From assembly GCF_000308275.2 (NCBI RefSeq), contig NZ_HG529491.1:245477-309476 (forward strand): a DNA stretch of 64,000 bases, in the 5' to 3' direction. Both the position numbers and the translations under genes were made by a program. Of this stretch, positions 52,203 through 60,515 are shown one piece after another; within the stretch, counting starts at the first letter, position 1, and each line of letters begins with the position of its first letter. The DNA is from Levyella massiliensis (GTDB lineage Bacteria > Bacillota > Clostridia > Tissierellales > Peptoniphilaceae). The notes beneath the pieces were generated by a model that was given only the letters and a program-made list of their open reading frames with translations, did not search any database and had not been told where the DNA came from.

Positions 52203-52250
52203 AAATAACTTGCTATTACAGGCGCTTAGAGTGATATATGTACATACCAA
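52203..52250 (+). repeat. Repeated intergenic element, copy 2
   Basis: AAATAACTTGCTATT, a variable core, then AGAGTGATATATGTACATACCAA; shares both outer blocks with 51034-51081. It ends about 30 nt before the next ATG, as does copy 1. The conserved ends and variable centre suggest a functional site. Confidence 0.6.
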
Positions 52251-52280
52251 AAGGAAAAACAACCACAAGGAGGAACCACC

Positions 52281-52646
52281 ATGAAGTACACAATCGAAGC
52301 CATAGAAAACGCAAAGCCCGGAATGCGCTGGGAAGAGATCGGATGCCAGTGGACGCTGGGGCAGGCCTACCTTTACAGCAAGGAAGCCGGAAACGACCTG
52401 CCGAACTTCGCCGAGGTCATTTGGGACGACGACATCGAGACAATCCTCGCAGACTGCAGGAAGCTGGGAGTGAAGGAATTTACGATAAGCTCCACCTTCT
52501 CAAGCCTGATCCTCACCATCGCCAAGTTCAAGGAGCTCGGCTGCACGCTGGACGGGATCGTAAAGATCAAGGAACGCTACACCCACTTCGGCAGCGACGA
52601 GCACACGCTCATCCCGGCCTTCAAGATGACGGTAAAGGAGGCGTAA
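52281..52646 (+). CDS. Phage hypothetical protein
   Basis: 121 residues, acidic, soluble. MKYTIEAIENAKPGMRWEEI at the start; later TISSTFSSLILTIAKFKELG and CTLDGIVKIKERY. AAGGAGG lies 6 nt before the ATG. It resembles widespread small phage ORFs next to methyltransferase modules; family unknown to me. Followed by the next small ORF after 5 nt. Confidence 0.7.
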   Translation: MKYTIEAIENAKPGMRWEEIGCQWTLGQAYLYSKEAGNDLPNFAEVIWDDDIETILADCRKLGVKEFTISSTFSSLILTIAKFKELGCTLDGIVKIKERYTHFGSDEHTLIPAFKMTVKEA

Positions 52647-52651
52647 AGAGA

Positions 52652-52933
52652 ATGACAATCAATGAAGCAATGAGAACCTTAAGACTTCCGAACCCGACCA
52701 CACCGGAGGATCTGGAATGCCGCTGGAGCAAGACGCTGCGGTTCGGAGACAAAATCCTGATGGCAGGCTACTACTACAACGGAGTGAATAAGCCCTGCTA
52801 CTTCGGAGCAACCTACGAGTTCCTGACAGACGACACCAGCTGCGAAGGAACCATCGGACTTCACTCGGTAAGCGAGGTCGAGTTCGAAGATGATGGCCAC
52901 GCCATAGCATGGGCGATGAGCCACGCAGAATAA
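52652..52933 (+). CDS. Phage hypothetical protein
   Basis: 93 residues. MTINEAMRTLRLPNPTTPED then DLECRWSKTLRFGDKILMAG and HSVSEVEFEDDGHAIAWAMS. No known domain, no membrane segment. AAAGAG precedes the ATG; the preceding gene ends 5 nt upstream. Probably an accessory gene of the same module as the last four. Confidence 0.65.
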   Translation: MTINEAMRTLRLPNPTTPEDLECRWSKTLRFGDKILMAGYYYNGVNKPCYFGATYEFLTDDTSCEGTIGLHSVSEVEFEDDGHAIAWAMSHAE

Positions 52934-53061
52934 GAAAACCCTGAGAATGAATATTCCGGGAGACTGAGCCGAATGGCTCTTTCTCTCGTACTGATACCGG
53001 ATCGCATGCCGAACACGTCGGCTGGCGGTCCTTTATTTTGCCCTGAAAGGAGGCGGCGCCC

Positions 53062-54669
53062 GTGCCAATGCGAAAACTGAAAAACTATAAGCCGACCAAG
53101 TTCATGGCAGAGACTTCTCACTATGACAGGAGAAAAGCCGACTATGCCGTCTCCTTTATCGAGTGCCTCTCGCACACCAAAGGGACCTGGGCGGGAAAGC
53201 CATTTGAGCTAATCGACTGGCAGGAACGCATCATAAGGGATCTCTTCGGCATCGTGAAGGAAAACGGCTACCGCCAGTTCAACACCGCTTACATCGAAAT
53301 CCCCAAAAAGATGGGAAAATCCGAGCTTGCTGCAGCTGTAGCACTTCTTTTATGCTGCGGGGACGGTGAACAGCGAGCCGAAGTCTACGGATGCGCCTCC
53401 GACCGTCAGCAGGCATCGATTGTTTTTAACGTGGCAGAAGACATGGTGAAGATGTCGCCGGCTCTTGCCAAGCGCGTGAAGATTTTAGCCTCACAAAAGC
53501 GGCTCATCTATAAGCCGACCAACAGCTTCTATCAGGTACTCTCCTCTGAGGCCTATACCAAGCACGGCTTAAACATTCACGGCGTGGTCTACGACGAGCT
53601 TCACGCCGCTCCGGACAGAAGGCTTTTTGATGTCATGACCAAAGGCTCGGGCGATGCCCGCATGCAGCCGCTCTACTTTCTGATTACTACCGCAGGAACC
53701 GATACCCATTCCATCTGCTATGAGCAGCATCAAAAAGCACTGGATATCCTGCGCGGCAAAAAGCATGACCCAACCTTTTATCCCGTAATCTACGGTGCTA
53801 AAGAAAGCGATGACTGGTCAGATATTGAGGTTTGGAAGAAAGCCAATCCCTCCCTTGGCATCACGGTGGGACTGGATAAGGTGAAAGCCGCCTTCCTGCA
53901 GGCTAAAGAAAACCCTGCCGAGGAGAACCTGTTTCGTCAGCTTCGCCTGAACCAGTGGGTAAAGCAATCAATCCGCTGGATGCCGATGGACAAATGGGAC
54001 GCCTGTGCCTTTGATGTGGATGAAAAGGCACTCGAAGGCAGAATCTGCTACGGAGGCCTTGACCTCTCATCCACCACCGACATCACCGCCTTTGTGCTGG
54101 TCTTTCCGCCTCGTGATGAAGACGAGAAATACACTATCCTTCCGTACTTTTGGATTCCCGAAGAAAATGCGGAATTAAGAGTGCGCCGTGACCATGTGCC
54201 CTATGACATCTGGATCAAAGAAGGTGCGATGCAGACTACGGAAGGAAATGTCATCCACTACGGATTTATCGAAAAATTCATCGAGCATTTAGGCGAGCGC
54301 TTCAACATTCGAGAGATTGCCTTTGACCGCTGGGGAGCCGTTCAGATGGTGCAGAACTTAGAGAACATCGGCTTTACGGTCGTTCCTTTCGGTCAGGGCT
54401 TTGCTTCGATGTCGCCTCCCACCAAAGAACTGATGAACCTCGTGCTTTCCAAGCGCCTCGCACACGGCGGACAACCCGTCCTTCGCTGGATGATGGATAA
54501 CATCTTCATCCGAACCGATCCTGCTGGAAATATCAAAATCGACAAAGCCAAATCCACCGAGAAAGTCGACGGTGCCGTTGCGCTTGTAATGGCACTCGAC
54601 CGAGCGATCCGCATGGGATGCGACACGAGCGAGTCAGTCTATGACAGCCGCGGCATTTTATTTTTGTAA
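53062..54669 (+). CDS. Terminase large subunit
   Basis: 535 residues from a GTG with AAAGGAGG upstream. N-terminal ATPase: Walker A-like IPKKMGKSE near 78-86, Walker B VVYDELHAA near 178. C-terminal RNase H-like nuclease: GGLDLSSTTDITAF (Asp near 333-341), REIAFDRWGA near 415 and KVDGAVALVMALD near 515. It cuts and pumps phage DNA into the prohead. HK97-type terminase. Separated from its small subunit by the methylation module. Confidence 0.94.
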   Translation: MPMRKLKNYKPTKFMAETSHYDRRKADYAVSFIECLSHTKGTWAGKPFELIDWQERIIRDLFGIVKENGYRQFNTAYIEIPKKMGKSELAAAVALLLCCGDGEQRAEVYGCASDRQQASIVFNVAEDMVKMSPALAKRVKILASQKRLIYKPTNSFYQVLSSEAYTKHGLNIHGVVYDELHAAPDRRLFDVMTKGSGDARMQPLYFLITTAGTDTHSICYEQHQKALDILRGKKHDPTFYPVIYGAKESDDWSDIEVWKKANPSLGITVGLDKVKAAFLQAKENPAEENLFRQLRLNQWVKQSIRWMPMDKWDACAFDVDEKALEGRICYGGLDLSSTTDITAFVLVFPPRDEDEKYTILPYFWIPEENAELRVRRDHVPYDIWIKEGAMQTTEGNVIHYGFIEKFIEHLGERFNIREIAFDRWGAVQMVQNLENIGFTVVPFGQGFASMSPPTKELMNLVLSKRLAHGGQPVLRWMMDNIFIRTDPAGNIKIDKAKSTEKVDGAVALVMALDRAIRMGCDTSESVYDSRGILFL

Positions 54670-54683
54670 AGGAGATTTTGCCT

Positions 54684-55994
54684 ATGGGATTTTTACAATC
54701 ACTTTTTCATTCAAGAGATAAGCCGAAAGATCAAACCGCCGGCTCTGCCTTTCGCTTTTACTTCGGGCACACCACATCGGGAAAAGCGGTGACGGAGCGC
54801 TCTGCCATGCAGATTACTGCCGTCTATGCCTGTGTAAGAGTTTTAGCTGAGGCGGTCGCCGGTCTTCCGCTTCATCTCTTTCGCCTCAAAGGAAATGCCG
54901 GCAAAGAGAAAGCGACGGACATCTCCCTTTACTTTTTGCTGCACGATGAGCCGAATCCGGAGATGACCTCATTTGTCTTCCGAGAAACCCTCATGTGCCA
55001 TCTGCTCTTGTGGGGCAACGCCTACGCACAGATTATCCGAAACGGCAAAGGTGAAGTTGTCGCCCTATACCCGCTCATGGCCAACAAAATGACGGTTGAC
55101 CGGGATGAAAATGGCACTCTTTACTACGAATATCAGGTCAGTAAAAGCGATGCTCCAACGCTTAAAAACGGACGGGTAAGGCTTTCTCCTTCTGAGGTAC
55201 TCCATATCCCGGGCTTGGGCTTTGACGGTCTTGTCGGCTACAGCCCGATTGCGATGGCGAAAAACGCTCTCGGCATGGCAATGGCCACCGAAGAATACGG
55301 TGCGGCATTCTTTAAAAACGGTGCCAACCCCTCCGGTATTTTGTCGATGCCAGGCGTGGTGAAAGACCCGGAAAAGATCCGACAGTCTTGGGAGCAGGGC
55401 TTTGGCGGATCGCAGAACTCCAACAAGGTCGCCATTTTGGAAGAAGGCATGACCTATACGCCGATTTCCATCTCACCAGAAGCCGCGCAGTTTCTTGAGA
55501 CGCGTAAGTTTCAAATCGATGAGATTGCCCGCATCTTCCGCGTGCCGCCCCATATGATCGGAGATCTCGAACATGCGACCTTTTCCAATATCGAGCACCA
55601 ATCTTTGGAGTTTATGACCTACACCCTGCGTCCGTGGCTCGTGCGCTTTGAGGAGTCCATGCAGCGTTCGCTTCTTTTGCCCGAACAAAAGAAAGACTAT
55701 CTCATTCGCTTTAACGTGGACGGGATTTTGCGAGGCGATTATGAGAGCCGCATGCGAGGTTATGCCACCGGCATACAAAACGGCATCTTCTCGGTCAACG
55801 ATGTGAGGCGCTTAGAAGATATGGATCTGCTCTCAAAAGAAGATGGCGGCGATTTGCATGTCTTAAACGGCAATGTCGTGAAGCTTGCCGATGCGGGATC
55901 GGCTTATACGAAAAACAAGGAGGATACCGATGAACCGACAGAAGAAATTTTGGAGATGGACGAAAAACAAAAGTCCCGATCCAAACGAAAATGA
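54684..55994 (+). CDS. Phage portal protein, HK97 type
   Basis: 436 residues. VYACVRVLAEAVAGLPLHLF near 50, the LLLWGNAYAQIIRN motif near 110, IPGLGFDGLVGYSPI near 175 and FRVPPHMIGDLEHATFSN near 290 are hallmarks of the HK97 portal family. It forms the 12-subunit DNA channel at one head vertex. ATG at 54684 is 9 nt after GGAG; a TTG at 54678 sits too close. The 3' end overlaps the protease gene by 65 nt. Confidence 0.94.
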   Translation: MGFLQSLFHSRDKPKDQTAGSAFRFYFGHTTSGKAVTERSAMQITAVYACVRVLAEAVAGLPLHLFRLKGNAGKEKATDISLYFLLHDEPNPEMTSFVFRETLMCHLLLWGNAYAQIIRNGKGEVVALYPLMANKMTVDRDENGTLYYEYQVSKSDAPTLKNGRVRLSPSEVLHIPGLGFDGLVGYSPIAMAKNALGMAMATEEYGAAFFKNGANPSGILSMPGVVKDPEKIRQSWEQGFGGSQNSNKVAILEEGMTYTPISISPEAAQFLETRKFQIDEIARIFRVPPHMIGDLEHATFSNIEHQSLEFMTYTLRPWLVRFEESMQRSLLLPEQKKDYLIRFNVDGILRGDYESRMRGYATGIQNGIFSVNDVRRLEDMDLLSKEDGGDLHVLNGNVVKLADAGSAYTKNKEDTDEPTEEILEMDEKQKSRSKRK

Positions 55995-56757
55995 AACACG
56001 AACTTTATACCTGGACGGCGTGATTGCCGAGGAGAGCTGGTTTGACGATGAAGTCACACCGGCTCTTTTTAAATCCGAACTTGATGACGGCACAGGCAAC
56101 ATCACCGTCTGGATCAACTCACCGGGAGGCGACTGCTTTGCGGCCGCTCAGATCTATAACCTGCTTTTGAACTATCAAGGCAAGGTGACGGTCAAGATTG
56201 ACGGTCTTGCGGCATCCGCCGCATCAGTCATTGCGATGGCGGGAGATGAGATTCTCATGAGTCCTGTTTCCATGCTCATGATCCATAACCCATCCACCGT
56301 GGCCATCGGAGATACACAGGATATGCAGCGTGCCATCGGGATGTTATCCGAGGTCAAAGAATCCATCATCGGTGCCTACAAGCAAAAAAGCGGTCTTTCT
56401 CATGCAAAGCTCGCTTCACTCATGGATGAAGAGACCTGGATGAACGCAGAAAAGGCAGTAGAGCTGCACTTTGCCGACCGCATCACATCAAGGCAGGATC
56501 TCTATCCTCAAGGCGAGAACGAAGATCCTACAAATGGTGAGAGTGCCGTGCTAAACGGAAAAGAATCTGAAAGTCTCACGGAGACACCGATGCTCTTTTC
56601 ACGCCGCAAGGTCGCAGCCGCCATCAACAAAAAGCTCTGTGACTATGCGACGGCCTGTGAGGCAAAAACGCCTGCCCAAACGGCAGAACCGATTACCCAC
56701 CGCTATAAAGTCAAGGACTTGGAAACACGCCTTGATCTTATCAAACACTTTATTTAA
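55930..56757 (+). CDS. Head maturation protease, ClpP-like
   Basis: 275 residues from the ATG at 55930 (AAGGAGG upstream). The ClpP fold: WINSPGGDCFAAAQIYN near 61-77, catalytic Ser96 in GLAASAAS, His119 in MLMIHNPS and Asp near 170. It cleaves the capsid delta domain during prohead maturation. C-terminal extension (about 185-275) is typical of fused scaffold-like pieces. The capsid gene follows after 14 nt. Confidence 0.92.
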   Translation: MNRQKKFWRWTKNKSPDPNENETRTLYLDGVIAEESWFDDEVTPALFKSELDDGTGNITVWINSPGGDCFAAAQIYNLLLNYQGKVTVKIDGLAASAASVIAMAGDEILMSPVSMLMIHNPSTVAIGDTQDMQRAIGMLSEVKESIIGAYKQKSGLSHAKLASLMDEETWMNAEKAVELHFADRITSRQDLYPQGENEDPTNGESAVLNGKESESLTETPMLFSRRKVAAAINKKLCDYATACEAKTPAQTAEPITHRYKVKDLETRLDLIKHFI

Positions 56758-56771
56758 GGAGGAAACCTACC

Positions 56772-57962
56772 ATGACGATTACTGAACTTTTGAACAAACG
56801 TGCCAAGACCTGGGAGGCTGCAAAGGCTTTTCTGGAATTCCATCGAGACAAAGACGGACTGCTTAGCGCTGAAGACGGAGCGGCTTACGACAAGATGGAA
56901 GCCGAGATCGCAGCCTATAGCACAGAAATTGAGCGCATGTGCCGTCAAAAGGACATCGAAGACAAGATGAGCAAGCCGCTCGGTACGCCGCTTACGGCAA
57001 AACCGTCCGTGCTTTCCACAGAGACGGAAGAAAAGCACGGACGTGCCTCCTCTTCCTATGCCAAGGATATGCTCGTTGCCCTGCGAAGCGGCTTTAAGCG
57101 CGTCTCGAACATCTTGGAAGAAGGCAAAGACGAAAACGGCGGCTATCTGGTACCTGAAGAATGGGACAGCCGCCTCATTGACAAGCTGACCGAAGAAAAT
57201 ATCTTCCGAAGCCTCGCCACGACCATCACCACGTCTGGCGAACACAAGATCAATATCGCGGCTACCAAGCCTGCCGCGGCATGGATCGAGGAAGGTCAGG
57301 CCTTAAGTTTCGGCGAGGCGACCTTTGATCAGGTGGTGCTCGATGCCCATAAGCTTCATGTAGCGATCAAGGTTACCGAAGAACTGCTCTACGACAATGC
57401 TTTCAATTTGGAAAGCTACATCATCGACCAGTTCGGCAAAGCACTCGGTAACGCGGAAGAAGATGCCTTCTTAAACGGCGACGGCAAAAACAAGCCGCTT
57501 GGCATCTTTGCCGCAACCGGCGGGGGAGAGGTTTCCGTCACACTCACGGGTACTGCGCTTAAAACTGACGATATCCTGACGCTCATCTACTCTTTGAAGC
57601 GCCCATACCGCAAAAACGCCGCGTTTATCTTAAATGACGCAACGCTTGCCGCCCTTCGAAAGCTCAAGGATAACAATCAGGCCTACATCTGGCAGCCGAG
57701 CTATCAGGCAGGAGAACCGGACCGTCTTTGCGGCTATCCGGTTAAGACCTCTGCCTTCTGCCCTGTTTTGGAGACAGGAAAAGCAGGCGTAGCTTTCGGC
57801 GATTTTTCCTATTACAACATCGGAGACCGCGGAACCAGAAGCTTTCAGGAACTTCGAGAGCTTTTTGCCGGAAACGGCATGGTGGGCTACGTTGCCAAAG
57901 AACGTGTGGACGGAAAACTGATCTTGCCCGAGGCCGTGCAGATTCTCAAAGCAGGTGCGTAA
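56772..57962 (+). CDS. Major capsid protein, HK97 fold
   Basis: 396 residues. The helical delta domain, about 1-100 (LLNKRAKTWEAAKAFLEFHR, a coil), is followed by LVPEEWDSRLIDKLTEENIF near 125, TKPAAAWIEEGQA, LNGDGKNKPLGI near 235 and the C-terminal LCGYPVKTS. The delta part is removed by the protease encoded just before it. A strong terminator follows the gene, so it is the most abundant product of this block. Confidence 0.94.
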   Translation: MTITELLNKRAKTWEAAKAFLEFHRDKDGLLSAEDGAAYDKMEAEIAAYSTEIERMCRQKDIEDKMSKPLGTPLTAKPSVLSTETEEKHGRASSSYAKDMLVALRSGFKRVSNILEEGKDENGGYLVPEEWDSRLIDKLTEENIFRSLATTITTSGEHKINIAATKPAAAWIEEGQALSFGEATFDQVVLDAHKLHVAIKVTEELLYDNAFNLESYIIDQFGKALGNAEEDAFLNGDGKNKPLGIFAATGGGEVSVTLTGTALKTDDILTLIYSLKRPYRKNAAFILNDATLAALRKLKDNNQAYIWQPSYQAGEPDRLCGYPVKTSAFCPVLETGKAGVAFGDFSYYNIGDRGTRSFQELRELFAGNGMVGYVAKERVDGKLILPEAVQILKAGA

Positions 57963-57981
57963 AAATAAACGTCTTAGCCAT

Positions 57982-58018
57982 AAGGCGGCTCTCTTTATAC
58001 GAGGGAGTCGCCTTTTCC
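57982..58018 (+). terminator. Terminator after the capsid gene
   Basis: AAGGCGGCTC stem (57982-57993) pairs with GAGGGAGTCGCCTT (58001-58014), with small mismatches, followed by TTTCCTT. Probably partial, as the tail genes on the same strand follow within 20 nt. Confidence 0.7.
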
Positions 58019-58037
58019 TTGCAGGAAAGGAGGAAGC

Positions 58038-58301
58038 ATGCTGAGCCTTGAAGACGTGAAAAACTATCTCCGCGTGGATTTTGACGACGATGACGCACTC
58101 ATCGAGTCGCTCATACCCTCTGCCACCGAGCTGGTCAAAAACGTGGCACGAACCGAAGATCTCTCTTCTTTTGAAAACGGGCGCATTGCCGTGCTTTTTA
58201 CGGTGGCCTATCTCTACGAACACCGAGAAGAAGCCGATCACCATGCGCTCACCTTGACGCTTCGCGCTCTTCTTTTCGGAGAAAGGCAGGTGAGCTTCTG
58301 A
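58038..58301 (+). CDS. Head-tail connector protein, gp6-like
   Basis: 87 residues, helical: MLSLEDVKNYLRVDFDDDDA, LIESLIPSATELVKNVART and AVLFTVAYLYEHREE. This is the gp6-type connector (DNA packaging protein) ring that attaches to the portal. AAAGGAGG lies 7 nt before the ATG. Length fits. The next gene starts 1 nt after its stop. Confidence 0.83.
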   Translation: MLSLEDVKNYLRVDFDDDDALIESLIPSATELVKNVARTEDLSSFENGRIAVLFTVAYLYEHREEADHHALTLTLRALLFGERQVSF

Positions 58302-58302
58302 T

Positions 58303-58635
58303 ATGGATATCGCTCTTCTCAATGTCACCGTCACCTTCCAAAAAAGAACCGTGGAAAGTGATGCCATCGGAAACCAAATCGAAACGTGGAAAGACGACTA
58401 CACCTGTGCCGCCACCATCTCAGGAGAAGGCGGTCGCGAAGTCTTTATCGCAGCTTCTGAAGTGGATAAGGCGGACATGGCGGTGACGGTCAGGTGGTGT
58501 ACGGAAACGGCAGCGATGAACACGACAGACTTTCGCATCGTCTTTCAGGGCTGCGCCTACGACATCGAAAAAATTGACCACCTATCTTTCAGGAAGCGGG
58601 CGATCAAGTTTTTCTGCGTAAAGGAGAGAACCTGA
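58303..58635 (+). CDS. Head closure (head-tail adaptor) protein
   Basis: 110 residues, mostly beta: DIALLNVTVTFQKRTVESDA, GNQIETWKDDYTCAATIS, FRIVFQGCAYDIEKIDHLS. Fits the SPP1 gp16-like head closure family: the short barrel that stoppers the DNA channel. Its stop overlaps the next start by one base (TGATG). Confidence 0.8.
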   Translation: MDIALLNVTVTFQKRTVESDAIGNQIETWKDDYTCAATISGEGGREVFIAASEVDKADMAVTVRWCTETAAMNTTDFRIVFQGCAYDIEKIDHLSFRKRAIKFFCVKERT

Positions 58636-59018
58636 TGAGCCGAAAAGTCAAAATCTCCGGCCTTGCTGATGCCGTGATGGAAGAACTCAACGCCTATGCC
58701 AAAACGACAACGGAAGGCATGAAGCAAGCCGTCACCAAAGCGGCAACGACCACCAAAAAAGAAATCAAGGCGCATGCGCCAAAAAAGCACGGCGACTATC
58801 AAAAAAGCTGGACGCAAAAGAAAACTTCCGAGTCCTCCCATGCCCTGCAGGTGACGGTCTACTCTCGTAACCGCTACCAGCTGGCACACCTCTTGGAACA
58901 CGGCCACGCCAAACGGAACGGCGGCAGGACGAGGGCAATTCCTCATATCGCTCCCGCCGAGACAATCGGTGAGGAGCAGCTTATGAAAGAGATCGAAAGG
59001 ATGATCAAAGATGGATGA
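58635..59018 (+). CDS. HK97 gp10-like tail completion protein
   Basis: 127 residues: MKQAVTKAATTTKKEIKAHA, PKKHGDYQKSWTQKK, then YQLAHLLEHGHAKRNGGRTR, the last being the clear mark of the HK97 gp10 family. Basic protein that links head connector and tail. Overlaps the next gene by 8 nt. Confidence 0.87.
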   Translation: MSRKVKISGLADAVMEELNAYAKTTTEGMKQAVTKAATTTKKEIKAHAPKKHGDYQKSWTQKKTSESSHALQVTVYSRNRYQLAHLLEHGHAKRNGGRTRAIPHIAPAETIGEEQLMKEIERMIKDG

Positions 59019-59328
59019 AATCATAGAAATGTTGACAGAGGTCGGACTTCCCTTTGCCTACGACCACTTCGAAGAAGGTCAGGCACCTGATCCGCCCTTT
59101 ATCTGCTATGTAACGCCGGAGTCGCATAACTTTGCGGCAGACGGTCAGGTGTATTTTCCCGTGAACCGCTTTTATCTGGAGCTTTACACCGACAAAAAAG
59201 ACCGTGCGCTCGAAAAAAGAATCGAAGACCTTCTTATCCGCCACGATCAGTTTTTCGACAAGGCCGAAGTCTATATCAACGCAGAAGACCTCTACGAAGT
59301 TTCCTATTCATTTGAGCTGAAAGGATGA
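59011..59328 (+). CDS. Probable tail terminator-type protein
   Basis: 105 residues: MDEIIEMLTEVGLPFAYDHF, PPFICYVTPESHNFAADGQV, FYLELYTDKKDRALEKRIED. The place between gp10-like and tail-tube genes, and the length, fit the tail terminator/DUF3168-like slot. No firm motif. Starts inside the previous gene's end. Confidence 0.7.
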   Translation: MDEIIEMLTEVGLPFAYDHFEEGQAPDPPFICYVTPESHNFAADGQVYFPVNRFYLELYTDKKDRALEKRIEDLLIRHDQFFDKAEVYINAEDLYEVSYSFELKG

Positions 59329-59334
59329 TGAAAC

Positions 59335-59934
59335 ATGGAAAATAAAAACAACAAAGTCAAATACAACATTAAAAACGTCTATGCCGCCAAGATGGCAGAA
59401 ACCGTCTCGAACGGCGTATCCACCTTTACGTACGAAACACCAAAACCCATCCCTGGCGCGGTTTCGCTGTCGCTAGACGCGGAAGGCGAATCTTCTCCCT
59501 TTTATGCCGACGGCATTGTCTACTTTAGAACCGTCACCAACAACGGCTACTCCGGGGATCTCGAGATTGCTCTCATCCCTGAGTGGTTTCGCACCGAGAT
59601 TTTGCAGGAGACCCTCGATGCCAAAGGGGTGCTCGTGGAAAACTCCAACACAGCAGAGTCTGTGAAGTTCGCTTTGCTTTTTGAGTTTGACGGCGACATC
59701 AAAGCGATCCGCCATGCCTTATATAACTGCACGGCCTCTCGTCCTTCCATCGAGTCGGAAACCAAAGAAGACACCATTGAGCCGGGAACGGAAACCCTGT
59801 CTCTTACCGCAGATCCAAGATCGGACGGCCTTGTCAAAGCCAAGACCGGAGATAGCACTGATGCTGCAACCTATGCGAACTGGTATAAGGCGGTCTACGT
59901 GCCGCAGGCAGGCACACCAGCAGGAGGAAAATAA
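59335..59934 (+). CDS. Major tail protein, phi13 type
   Basis: 199 residues: VKYNIKNVYAAKMAETVS, PKPIPGAVSLSLDAEGES, FYADGIVYFRTVTNNGYSG, and GDLEIALIPEWFRTEIL; all typical of the phi13-family tail-tube subunit. Builds the non-contractile tail tube. Gene end 2 nt before the tail chaperone start. Confidence 0.9.
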   Translation: MENKNNKVKYNIKNVYAAKMAETVSNGVSTFTYETPKPIPGAVSLSLDAEGESSPFYADGIVYFRTVTNNGYSGDLEIALIPEWFRTEILQETLDAKGVLVENSNTAESVKFALLFEFDGDIKAIRHALYNCTASRPSIESETKEDTIEPGTETLSLTADPRSDGLVKAKTGDSTDAATYANWYKAVYVPQAGTPAGGK

Positions 59935-59936
59935 CC

Positions 59937-60293
59937 ATGATTGAAAAGACCATTGACGTTTCGGGTGTACCCGTAAAGTTTCGCTCGTCTGCTGCTATCC
60001 CGCGCCTTTACCGAGCCAAGTTCGGACGAGATATCTTCAAGGACTTAGCGAAGCTCGAGAAAAGCTATCAGGGCAAGAAAGATGAGGACGGCGGCTTTCC
60101 CGTTGAAGACTTAGAGATTTTTGAAAACGTCGCCTACATCATGGCGCTGCACGCAGACAAAAGCGTGCCCGCTTCCATTGAAGAGTGGCTGGACGGCTTT
60201 GAGATGTTTTCCATCTATCAGGTACTTCCTGAAATCCTCTCCCTTTGGGGTGAGAACTTAAAGACGGAGGTCTCACCAAAAAAAGGCAAATAA
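59937..60293 (+). CDS. Tail assembly chaperone G
   Basis: 118 residues: MIEKTIDVSGVPVKFRSSAA, IPRLYRAKFGRDIFKDLAKL, ENVAYIMALHADKSVPASIE. Binds the tape measure protein before the tube polymerises. Ends SPKKGK right after an A7 run where a -1 shift would make the longer GT protein. In lambda-like tails the same arrangement is used. Confidence 0.86.
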   Translation: MIEKTIDVSGVPVKFRSSAAIPRLYRAKFGRDIFKDLAKLEKSYQGKKDEDGGFPVEDLEIFENVAYIMALHADKSVPASIEEWLDGFEMFSIYQVLPEILSLWGENLKTEVSPKKGK

Positions 60294-60472
60294 GAAGCGA
60301 GCGGCCCATGACAACGCCACTTCTTATGCTTCGTGCCTGTCAGATCGGCATTCCCATTGTGGACATGGATCTCATTTCCATCGGGCTGCTTCTCGATATG
60401 TGGACGGAAAAAGCAAACGACAGTGCAAGTTACAGGCGGCTTGCCACACAAGAAGATTTTGACCGCTTTTAG
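59937..60472 (+). CDS. Tail assembly chaperone GT (−1 frameshift product)
   Basis: The run CCA AAA AAA GGC at 60276-60287 contains a perfect A AAAAAA heptamer (60278-60284) in phase. A -1 shift there changes the reading to AGG CAA ATA and continues without stop to TAG at 60472, adding MTTPLLMLRACQIGIPIVDM and the ending RLATQEDFDRF, a well known T-part signature in Firmicute phages. So the T part has no own start with a good ribosome binding site. The ratio of G to GT matters for tail length. Strong inference from motif and context. Confidence 0.82.
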
Positions 60473-60515
60473 CACCCGATGAGGTGTTTTTTTATTGTTC
60501 AAGAAAGGAGGACGC

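Noticed and set aside
52238-52651. 231-codon frame starting at 52238 in the phage accessory genes
   Set aside because: Its first part is a shadow of the 121-residue ORF; only the part from 52652 looks like a gene.
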